From assembly GCA_003427395.1 (NCBI GenBank), contig BFEA01000761.1, positions 290,792-313,136 on the forward strand: DNA of 22,345 nucleotides, given 5' to 3'. The notes beneath the pieces are model-generated. The model was given only the letters and a program-made list of their open reading frames with translations. It did not search any database and was not told the DNA's origin. The position numbers and the translations under genes were made by a program. The DNA comes from Chara braunii. Taxonomy: Eukaryota > Streptophyta > Charophyceae > Charales > Characeae. The number at the start of each line of letters is the position of its first letter. Within the stretch, counting starts at the first letter, position 1. Of the stretch, positions 7,510-15,230 are shown one piece after another.

Positions 7510-8007
7510 GCTGCTGCTGGTGCTGGTGCTGGTGCTGGTGCTGCTGCTGCTGCTGCCAACATCTTGGCTTCTATTGTCATCAAGTCTCAATGTGCGGCAT
7601 TGTGCGCCTTCCCACCAGCGAATAATGGTGAAGTGGGGCAAACATTTATCGTAATCTGCTATGTCTGCTGCAGACTCATCAGAGGGAAAGAATTAGGCTG
7701 AGGCCCACATTGAGTTATAAAATTAGTGGAAAAAAACGAAAGTATAAAGTACTATAAACCCTTTTTGTAACTCAGATGATTGGGCAGCCTGCCAGGAAGA
7801 ACCCAGGGTTTCATGTCTGGTCTGTTTTTTTACTCTGGCTGCGTCTATTGGCGGGTAGCAGCACCTTCTGACAATCAGAGTCTGAGTCTGCATCCCATAA
7901 AATAGAGAAACTTGGATCGAGTCGTATTTCACCAGGGACCGGTTGACCCCGGCACGTCGGGGCACCGGATATTATCCCGACACAGCTACCGTCTTTGTCC
8001 AAAGACT
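7510..8007. other. No recognisable gene; short (GCTGGT)n tract
   Basis: A CTGCTGCTGGTGCTGGTGCT array lies at about 7510-7556. The rest is unique sequence with only short unsupported open frames. Confidence 0.5.
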
Positions 8008-8095
8008 CCAAACACAATGCACCCTCATCATAAATGTATAGACGCTATCTTTCCCGTCTATTATTGCAGGCTCGATGAGGGTGCGTTCTGTTTGG
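8008..8095. mobile_element. 88-bp foldback miniature element
   Basis: The arms 8008-8029 (CCAAACACAATGCACCCTCA and TC) and 8074-8095 (reverse complement CCAAACAGAACGCACCCTCA and TC) match at 20 of 22 positions. Inside, TATAGACG and CGTCTAT form a second nested stem. The DNA or its RNA could fold into a long two-part hairpin. This is MITE-like in size and form. I see no convincing target-site duplication and no coding capacity. Confidence 0.65.
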
Positions 8096-8320
8096 AAAAG
8101 GTGGCAGTCGCGCTGTCAAAATCTCCGCAGACAGTGGGAATGAAGTTGAGATATTTGGGCATGGTATTTGGGTCTGAGTTCCAGATAAGACAAAACAGAA
8201 AGTTCTTGGGTCATTTAGATATTGTCATTGGTTCATAATTGAAGACTATAATAATGCCATTCTTCTTCTTATATCTAAATTGTGTATTCACTATTCAGAG
8301 AATTTTAGACTATTTGGTAC

Positions 8321-8379
8321 TTCTTCTTTTTCTTTTTCTCTTTTTTTCTCTTTTTTTCTCTTTTTTTCTCTTTTTTTCT
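8321..8379. repeat. Pyrimidine minisatellite (CTTTTTTTCT)n
   Basis: A 10-bp unit (TTTTTTTCTC) repeats four times at 8341-8379 after an irregular TC-rich lead. Confidence 0.85.
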
Positions 8380-9027
8380 AAGCATGCTTTATTATATGTG
8401 GAGCAAAAGGAGGCCGGGAATCCCTCCACATCTCAACCCGGAAGACGGGGGGGCATTACCCAGATTTGGCTCTTACTGAATCCGGGTCCCGTGTCCCTTT
8501 GTCCTATGAAGGAACATGCTATTCCGGAACAAAGACAAAGTCACAAAACTGGATTAACAATAGTCAAATTAGCTATAAACAAAAGCATCTGCCTTCTATC
8601 TTTTCCCCTATCCTCATCTTAAGCCATAAAACCTAGTACTGTTGCTCGTTCTTCCCATTACCTCTGACATCTCATCTTCTCTGTCCGCTCTTCTTAAAAC
8701 CCTAAACCCGAGTCGGTACTGGAATATAAATAGCAAATTGTGAACAGGGAGTTCTCACAAGAAGTCCACAGCATTCATTACCCATTGTGCAATGGGTCAA
8801 CCATTATAAAAAAAATGCAGGGGTGAATATAGAATCGGGCATTGGTGGTCGATCGGTCTAGAGGGCTCAAACTGGATGGCATCATCGTGGTGTGAAATTT
8901 GTTTGGAATAAACTATTTCATGGATTGTATCCAGCACAAATCTCAGAAGAACCTCATATGCTCAGCCGACGCCAACACCCTCCCCACCCCCCCGCACCTC
9001 CCTCCTTGGAACTACCTTCTTACTCCA
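8380..9027. other. No recognisable gene
   Basis: Unique-looking sequence. One perfect short hairpin, ACCCATTGTGCAATGGGT (8779-8796), is present. Open frames on both strands lack recognisable domains. Confidence 0.5.
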
Positions 9028-9231
9028 AACATAACACATATGCGTTGTATTTGAGTTTTCAAATTAAAAAGAAAATTGAATAGAATGTATAAACATTGTA
9101 TATGCGTTGCATTCGAATTTTAGGGCTCTTCGAATTTTAGGGCTTTTCGAATAGAACACAAATGCGTTGTACTCGAATAGAACGCACCCTATGTGTTGTG
9201 TTCGCTTACAATGCATATGCATTATGTTCGG
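9028..9231. repeat. AT-rich inverted-repeat element with repeated TTCGAAT motifs
   Basis: The left end CAAACATAACACATATGCGT is similar to the reverse complement of the right end (CGAACATAATGCATATGCAT). Between them ATTCGAATTTTAGGGCT occurs twice in direct tandem (about 9111-9147), followed by two TCGAATAGAACNCA copies. The whole could be a degraded miniature inverted-repeat element. It has no coding capacity. Confidence 0.45.
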
Positions 9232-9490
9232 GGGAAGAAGGCAGGGGAAGCTCCTCCTATCACTTCTCTAGTAAGCTGAAGCTGGGTCTTTTCAATAACA
9301 GGAATAAATAGAAAAGCATATTATGTCATTGGCTGGATATTGCCCAAAAGTGGTGAAGCTGACAAAACAGCTTGCTGCACATTTTATGACCACCACCTAA
9401 TCATCAAGTCAATTTTGAATTTGCCCTCTAATAGACAGCAGGTTGTATTACTTACGAATCTGTGAAAGCACCAGTACACCATACATAGGC
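9232..9490. other. No recognisable gene
   Basis: Unique-looking AT-leaning sequence with no supported feature. Confidence 0.4.
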
Positions 9491-9745
9491 CCACGGGTGT
9501 CAGCATGGAACCCGCACCACTTCGGAGGCCGCATTTTTTTTTTTTCAACGGCGCCCCATGCCGTGCGGCCTACGAGTTTCGATTGTGGCGACAAAAACTT
9601 TCTGCAAGGCTGGGGCCGTGTACTGGCGGTTCAAACTGCCAGTTCACGGCCACAGCCTTGTGGAGAAATCTTTCAGCGCCTACGAAAATTTCAGAGGCTT
9701 CGGTCTACCGGATCACGATGGCTGTTGGCGCCAGTGAAAAAAGAA
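9491..9745. mobile_element. Foldback element with a near-perfect 27-bp central stem
   Basis: Arms 9605-9631 and 9634-9660 are reverse complements at 24 of 27 positions, separated by only two bases (CA). The inverted similarity continues outward with more mismatches: CTTTCTGCAAGGCTG on the left corresponds to the complement of CAGCCTTGTGGAGAAATC on the right, and GGCCTACGAG to the complement of the GCGCCTACGAAAATTTCAGA region. The arms are therefore roughly 100 bp. The left outer segment (CGGGTGTCAGCA...AACCCGCACCACTTCGGAGG) recurs at 19695-19836. This suggests that one arm is a dispersed repeat and this locus carries it twice, head to head. It has no coding function. Confidence 0.7.
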
Positions 9746-10191
9746 AAGGCGTGCACCGCTGGCGGTTTGGAAAATCTTGGCGCGCAGTGGAAGGCCACCT
9801 GACCCAGGTGTACTGGTGGTTTACAGTAATTTCTATGGAGGGGGGCCCCCCCCCCCCCCCCAAACCACCACCCAAAAAAAAAAAGGCAGTTGCTATGCAA
9901 GACGTTACGAGCCGCACACCAATGTCATTTGTCTTTTTGTCTTTTTGTCTTTTTGTCTTTTTGTTTAATGTCATCTAGTTTATTGCAGAGGGAAGGATGT
10001 TACAAATGTATCAGGCATCATAAGTATAGAATTCCCTTGACTATAAGATGGAGGGCGACTGCAATTACTATTCTGGGTCTTATAATCTCCTTCTAACTAC
10101 ACTCGACTATAGGTTTACGGTACAAATTTCACTCTGCGAGGTAGTTCCATTGTGGAATGATCCCTTCATTCCGCGCCCAATTATGTAGTTT
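9746..10191. repeat. Unassigned DNA with homopolymers and (GTCTTTTT)n
   Basis: A run of 18 C occurs near 9845-9861, an A-run at 9874-9884, and an 8-bp minisatellite GTCTTTTT repeats four times at 9931-9964. No gene is supported. Confidence 0.65.
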
Positions 10192-10286
10192 CGGGACTTC
10201 AAACTCGTACCGTTTAGGAACTCGACCGTATTTCAGACACCCTAGAACCTGTCTCTTATACACATCTAGATGTGTATAAGAGACAG
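10192..10286. other. Second Nextera mate-pair junction adapter (assembly artefact)
   Basis: Positions 10249-10267 and 10268-10286 are the two head-to-head mosaic ends. The 95 bases are identical to 5238-5332. This copy continues to its left into ordinary sequence, so the 57-bp flank probably belongs here and the copy at 5238 is an erroneous join. Confidence 0.97.
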
Positions 10287-10526
10287 CTTTGTAACCTACT
10301 GCACGAGGGTCTTTCTCAGGCTAAAAGAACTCCACAAAAGAGTTTCTATATCCAAGCATCCATGCATTTTACGGGCATGCCACAAATCGTCATATGTCAA
10401 AAATTTTGCCCTTTCCATTCATGGTTCCTTTCATGCATCTACAGTTAGCTTAATGTCTATCTTATATGACAATTTTATCACACATACATGTAAACATTAT
10501 TAATATGAATAGCAACAGACACACGC
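10287..10526. other. No recognisable gene; uncertain placement
   Basis: AT-rich unique sequence to the right of the adapter. Its adjacency to the left side is not reliable. Confidence 0.5.
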
Positions 10527-10636
10527 ACAGCCTCCTGATGAGTCAGTGAAACTCCAACGAAATCGTTTGTCACATCCCCTTGTTTGTTGTCCTCTTCTCC
10601 CTCTCTGCCTATGGTTCACTGCCCAGTTCTGTTTGA
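10527..10636 (+). repeat. Degenerate hammerhead-bearing repeat, copy A
   Basis: The hammerhead core box CTGATGA (10535-10541) and GAAA (10559-10562) are both present. Between them GTCAG and CCAAC have lost the stem II pairing seen in the minus-strand copy (GTCAG/CTGAC). The downstream block CACATCCCCTTGTTTGTTGT, then CCTCTTCTCCCTCTCTGCCT and ATGGTTCA, matches copy B at 10745 and, in reverse orientation, the block next to 11187. The ribozyme here is probably dead. Confidence 0.65.
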
Positions 10637-10744
10637 CAATATATACACGTCTACGTTTGTGTATGTATGTAGCCCCATATGTAAATACTAAATATATGCG
10701 TGTCACAATAATGTGTGTATAGTGTATATTTGTATACATTAGCC

Positions 10745-10823
10745 TCGATTTGCCACGACCCCTTGTCTGTTGTCCTTTTCTCCCTTTCTACCTATGGTTC
10801 ATCAGGCAGTTCTCTTCACATTT
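10745..10823 (+). repeat. Truncated hammerhead-family repeat, copy B
   Basis: The block ACCCCTTGTCTGTTGTCC, then TTTTCTCCCTTTCTACCTAT and GGTTCATCAGGCAGTTCTC, repeats copy A 184 bp downstream in the same orientation. The ribozyme part is missing. Direct repetition at this distance is compatible with a small LTR-like or tandem organisation. Confidence 0.6.
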
Positions 10824-10952
10824 TGAATTTCGGGTGGGGGCGTTCCCGCCTTTCCATTTTTTATTTTTTTTCTCGCCGCCCACGTATTCGGGCCCAGCGG
10901 ACATCCCCAACCGGAGCGCGAACACCCCTCCCGCGGCCATGCATGATACTAT

Positions 10953-11095
10953 AAAACTGGTCGCGCGAGCGCCCCGAGGATTCGTCCTCGAAACCATTCC
11001 CGAGGACAGGTGGAACGACACCTAAAAAAACAGAACTTCCCTGAGGACTCGTCCTCAGGGCCAGAGGACGCCCTGAGGAGTGTCGAACGACACCC
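10953..11095 (+). mobile_element. Terminal portion of a PIF-like element with nested hairpins
   Basis: The order of parts is CGAGGA/TCCTCG hairpin (10975-10990), CGAGGACAGGTGGAACGACA, an A-run, a perfect 22-bp palindrome-like hairpin (11039-11060, CCCTGAGGA/TCCTCAGGG), and a terminal GAGGAGTGTCGAACGACAC. The same order, with different hairpin sequences, occurs at the right end of the element at 17850-19455: CCAAGGATGTGTGGAAAGACGC, a hairpin, then AAGGAGTGTCTAA. The block GGACAGGTGGAACGA is also found, reversed, near its left end at about 17887-17908. I read this as a solo end of a related element. Confidence 0.5.
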
Positions 11096-11109
11096 TAAGT
11101 CATAGAGTT

Positions 11110-11186
11110 CCGTCAGGGTTACAAATATACGGCCTGGTGAATCATAGGTAGAGAGGGAGAAGAGGATAACGAATGAGGGGCTATGA
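11110..11186 (-). repeat. Hammerhead-family repeat, copy C: block downstream of the ribozyme
   Basis: On the minus strand this follows the hammerhead directly: TCATAGCCCCTCATTCGTTA, TCCTCTTCTCCCTCTCTACC, TATGATTCACCAGGC. It aligns with the same block in copies A and B. It runs up to the end of the PIF-like segment. Confidence 0.65.
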
Positions 11187-11244
11187 CATACTGTTTCGTC
11201 AGAGTCTCACTGACTCATCAGGAGGTCGAACGCTCTACACTATG
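11187..11244 (-). ncRNA. Type III hammerhead ribozyme motif
   Basis: On the minus strand the 58 nucleotides form a complete hammerhead. Stem III is CATAGTGT pairing with ACAGTATG (7 of 8 pairs, one G-G). The cleavage triplet is GUA. Stem I is GAG/CTC closing an eight-base loop. The catalytic box is CTGATGA, stem II is GTCAG/CTGAC with loop TGAGACT, and the GAAA box follows. All conserved core nucleotides (CUGANGA and GAA) are present. The hammerhead self-cleaves RNA, predicted here after the A of GUA (complement of position 11236). Type III hammerheads in plant genomes are known from retrozymes, small non-coding retroelements with circular RNAs. Stem I is short, so activity is uncertain. Two diverged relatives lie at 10527 and 10745 on the other strand. 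Confidence 0.75.
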
Positions 11245-11399
11245 CAGAGTCCCCTTATTGATGATACTACTATAAGAGATAATCATGATTACGCATCAAT
11301 GACTGCCCAACAACTGATACCCTGCAAGGACTGAATTCTAAATCTGCTTAGGGAGCGATGGACTCCATGCAAACAGATCTAGATCTAGCAGCCAGGCCA
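11245..11399. other. Flank upstream of the hammerhead
   Basis: No separate feature. If the hammerhead belongs to a longer repeat, its 5' part on the minus strand would lie here. Confidence 0.3.
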
Positions 11400-12175
11400 G
11401 CTATTGGGTCTCACTCCGCCACTTTAGATTCTCAAAAATTTGCGAGTCTGGCCTTACTCAACTTGCTCTCGAAAGGGACTCGTTAAAATCCCCTCCGAGC
11501 GTGGTTTAGAAAGTACTCGTGAAGGGCACTCTTGAACCATTGAGAGTCCTCAGGTTGCAACTCCCCCTTTTTTTGAGGGAGGTCGGCTGTGGGGCTTCAC
11601 TTTTCGAAAATGCACCTGGAATTGCAGCTGACAAGGTAACTGTTTTAGTTGTGGGGTGGTGATGTGGTATAGGGTGTTGCTCCATTACTCTCAACTCATG
11701 AATTTTTGTGAGTCTGGCCTCGCTTCACTTACAAACGAAATGAATCTTGAAATTTGAGTCGAGAGTTGTCAGAATTCTCTCTCAATTTGAACTCTTGAAG
11801 GTTCGAGAGTCCCTAGCCTGCGAACTCCCAAATTTTGTGGGTGCTCCGCCGTGCCATTCTTTACTGCCTCATAATTTGAGTGTTCACCTCGAGTTTCGGT
11901 GGACGAAACAGGCCTTCGGGTGTCAGGTAGTGATGCCTTGAAGTACCGTAGAAGTTAGAGAGTGCCGCGTTAGAGAGTGCAGCGAGGCTGCTAATTTTGA
12001 GAGTGTCGAGGTTCTGACAGCTCTGGAACTACTCTCAAAATTTTTCGTGAATCGTGAGTAGTGGAGCGAAACCCATAGTGCACTCCAACTTCATGAGTCC
12101 CGCCTTCTAGAGTAAGTAGAGTAAGTGGAGCGAAGGCGATAATTTCGTGAGTTTATGGCTCTAACAGCTCTAGAC
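11400..12175. repeat. Region of recurrent ACTC...AAATTTT...GAGT pseudo-palindromes
   Basis: Short dyads of related sequence recur: CTCAAAAATTTGCGAG (11431-11446), CTCATGAATTTTTGTGAG (11695-11712), ACTCCCAAATTTTGTGGGTG (11824-11843) and CTCTCAAAATTTTTCGTG (about 12032-12049). GAGTCTGGCCT follows the first two directly. GAGT or ACTC occurs very often throughout. No gene is supported. This may be an old tandem array whose unit carries an AT-centred dyad. Confidence 0.45.
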
Positions 12176-12702
12176 GATCCCTTTTTTTTCTTTTTCCCCC
12201 CTCTTCATAAAGGTTGTGTGGAGCTTTGAGGTATGGATGGGTGCTTGAACAGGCGACTGAGGCTATCAGCTCCTGTACCCCCCAGGCTCTTAGAGGAGGG
12301 CATCGAACCGAACCGGCAGACCTTTACGGTATCCAGACACCCAGTCGACACCCTCCATACACTGTGTGCACCATGAGCGAGCCATCAGGTCACCCCCACA
12401 CCCATGACTCAGACAGAAAGGCTACCAGTATGACCAGGACAACAGACAACCAGGACAATTTCCTATGGCGAGTGCATGGCAATCCGACGAGTACAGGGCA
12501 ATCCAGAACCTCCATATTACAGCCTGCTATCAAGTCCGAGCCTCGCACTACCACTATGCCGAGCCTGGCTGAGCCTAGAGCTACCGGTAGCGGGAGAGTC
12601 TTCATTTATAAAAACAAAAACAACAAAGAAAAAGCAAAAAAAAAAGAAAAGAAAAAAAAAGCGAATGAGATTCTACTTTTTCAAAAGAACGAAAAAAGAA
12701 AA

Positions 12703-12710
<8 letters not shown>
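12176..12710. other. Unassigned sequence, A-rich at its end
   Basis: A long plus-strand frame runs through here, but its second half is translation of simple repeats and the first half has no recognised domain. From 12606 the sequence is A-rich. Confidence 0.45.
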
Positions 12711-12758
<48 letters not shown>

Positions 12759-12766
12759 CTTTGTTT

Positions 12767-12855
<89 letters not shown>

Positions 12856-12919
12856 GAATATTTCTTTCTTTTGTTTTCGTTTTTTTTGCGAAGTTTTTTT
12901 TTTTTTTTTTTTTTTTTTT
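12711..12919. repeat. (CT)n / poly-T / (CT)n / poly-T block
   Basis: (CT)n lies at 12711-12752, a T-run of more than 50 at about 12768-12823, a second (CT)n at about 12823-12853, and T26 at 12894-12919. The last T-run could be the A-tail of the minus-strand LINE that follows. Repeated Arg-Glu and poly-Phe frames are artefacts of the array. Confidence 0.85.
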
Positions 12920-13567
12920 GAAAAGCACATTCAATTCATTATAAAATTTGATCTGAGGCCAGGGACCTCACAATTTTACCCAGGATTATCCCGACAGCAT
13001 CAACCAGTTTAGCTTATATGGTTCACTTACCCTCACAGTGGTTATCGAAATCTAAGGACTTCTACTCAACGCAATTATAAGATCGGTAGACATCTCGCCT
13101 AATCTATCCTACTGATTCAGACCACTCCTAAGCTGTCCTACCTTCTACTTCACAGACCTAGATAATGGTCTAAGCCTCGGCCCAATGCGGCAGAGAGGAA
13201 CTTTGCCCTGACACTCTCCTACCCACCCGGCCCTGAGCGGTCTAGTGTAACTGCCGACTGTAACAGAGTGCGCCGTGCTCGTCAAAACAGCCCTGAAAAG
13301 CCTCACAACCCCGAACTAACTCTACTGCTCTACTCTACTGCCTCCTGCTCTGTGTACTTTCTCTCTACTCTAACCACTGAGAGCTTAGCACCAACCTCCT
13401 GTCAGTCTTCTCTCTACCCTTCCCTCTCGTTCACTTTTGGTTCCTTGTTCGATCCACCCACCCAGTACCAGTTTTTCTTCTGGAGAGATATGGGCCAACC
13501 GCAGGCACCACGTGTTACGGAACCAGCTGAGTCCCAGACAACGGTCCCTTTGAACCGCCCTGCGCGA
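12920..13567. other. Probable LINE 3' region
   Basis: There is no coding signal on the minus strand between the zinc-finger segment and the T-run. A plus-strand frame at 13268-13669 runs antisense and has no domain. Confidence 0.4.
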
Positions 13568-15230
13568 CTAGTCTGCTCTTATGGGTGCAGCCAGCAGGGA
13601 TTTAAATATCGCCTGTGCCTGTTTCTCCGGTATCTCTTCTCCAAGAAACCTTGTGCTGTTCCGGTCTAGCCAAATCACCCATAGCATTATTGCCCTGCCC
13701 ACCTGGGCAATGGAGCCCCAGCCCTCAGCACAGTTACAACTCTGTGGAAGAGCTCCAAGTAGAGCCCGCCTCTGCCCTGTCAGGTCTGATTTCCCAGTGA
13801 GCCTCGTCCAGTGAAATTCCCACCACCTCCGCCACTTCCTCGATTTGGGGCATTCCCACCAGAGGTGGCTCGTTCTTTCGCGTTTTTTGGACACCTGTCA
13901 CATGTGGCGTTCACCTCCATACCTATGTCAATCAGCCACTGTGCGGTGGGAGCTGCAAGATGGGATTGGAGCCACAGCAATGATGCCAACTTCTGTGATG
14001 GAATAGCCTGCGGTTGTGACTAGAGTTTTGACTATTCCAATCTCGTTGGGGGTTCTAGATTCGGTGTTGCTCTTGACCAACGGTTAACAATTTTCCCGCA
14101 CAGGGCCTCTGTCTGGGATCTCCGCTTTAGAACGAGGTTGATATTCAGATTTTCCAATCCCATGGTTGTTTCATTGCCTACCTGCCAACCCCAGGCAGCT
14201 GAGTCAACTTTCAGGTACTTGAGCAATATCCCACTACCCATCAAACATGGGATTATTGGGAGTCCCACCACCTCTGGGACCTTCAGCCTCACTCATACTT
14301 CCATTGAAGTTTGCAAGGCCGTGTTGGAGGTGCATTCCATGCTTCTCGAGAGTTGGGCTGTCCAACAATAGTCGTTTATAGGTTTCAAGCCAACATTTGC
14401 CCATCTCGTCGGCTTTCCAACTCCCCAATCTACAGTACCAGCCGGGTTCACCAATGTCCCACTCGTACCAGGTACCAGGGGGATCAGAACCTTTCGGTCC
14501 AAGGAGCAGCTTCCAAGCAATGGGGATCCCATCAATGAGCAGAGCCAATCTCTCCTTCTGCAAGGGGAGTTGGTCCAGGCTGCGTTTCAACTTTTGAGGT
14601 GTTTTCCATTGGTTGGTGGTGTCGTTCCACAAATCTCCAATCCGCGAGACACCCTTCTGCAGCCAGCTCGGGCCAAAATTCTCAGGTTTCCTTTCCATTC
14701 TCCTTCGGGACCCTTGACATGGATGTTCTCAAAGAGGTGTTGGCATCTTACATCCTCCTTGGATCTCGGAGAAGCAACAACTGACGGTCTGCACTTATTC
14801 CAGGCTTGTAAAACCTCTCGCCAAAATCTTGACTTGGCCCGTTTTCGAGAAAACGTCTCAGTCATAATGGCGACCCAGACATCTGACGTGCGTGTGAGAC
14901 CCCATTCCTTGGAGAGTAGTGCCTCAACCAGTAGGATCCAATCCGCCTTTTCCTCTGCTTCCGCCACTCGGACCAGCCACTTGGCTAGTAACGCAGTGTT
15001 CTGGGACCCTAGGTCAATAAGCGAGAGGCCTCCTTCATTCCTAGGTCTGCATAGTGTATCCCAGACAACCCTTAAGATGAAACCTTTCTTAGGATCTCCA
15101 TCTGGTTTCCAAATAAACCTTCAAGCAGTGCCTTTTACGGATTTCAGCATTGGAGCAAAGCGTTTGCAAACCGCTGCTACATACCAAAGCAGTGCGAAGG
15201 TCGATACCGTAACTGCTAGTACCCGGCCTA
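13568..15230 (-). pseudogene. LINE ORF2 C-terminal region with zf-RVT zinc finger
   Basis: The minus-strand segments spread over shifted frames. The first reads FIWKPDGDPKKGF, VVWDTLCRPRNEGGLSLIDL, then ALLAKWLVRVAEAEEKADWI (about 14925-15130), which is the W-x-x-x-C-x-P-x-x-x-GGL block that follows the reverse transcriptase in plant LINEs. Next come DLWNDTTNQW near 14600 and GTWYEWDIGEPGWY near 14450. The end carries CDRCP (about 13880-13895) and TSHLWWECPKSRKWRRWW (about 13810-13870), a CxxC...HxxxxC zinc finger of the zf-RVT type. A TGA stop precedes FIWKP, and at least two frameshifts are needed. Plus-strand frames here, including a 280-codon one at 14570-15412, are antisense. Confidence 0.8.

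Noticed and set aside
11041-11100. CTGAGGA boxes (11041 and 11073) as further hammerhead cores (CUGANGA)
   Set aside because: No GAAA box follows the adjacent hairpins at the required place. The boxes are part of the PIF-like palindromes.
12214-13012. Plus-strand frames of 178-235 codons with poly-Phe and Ser-Leu repeats
   Set aside because: Their length comes from T-runs and (CT)n. The leading part has no domain or splice support.
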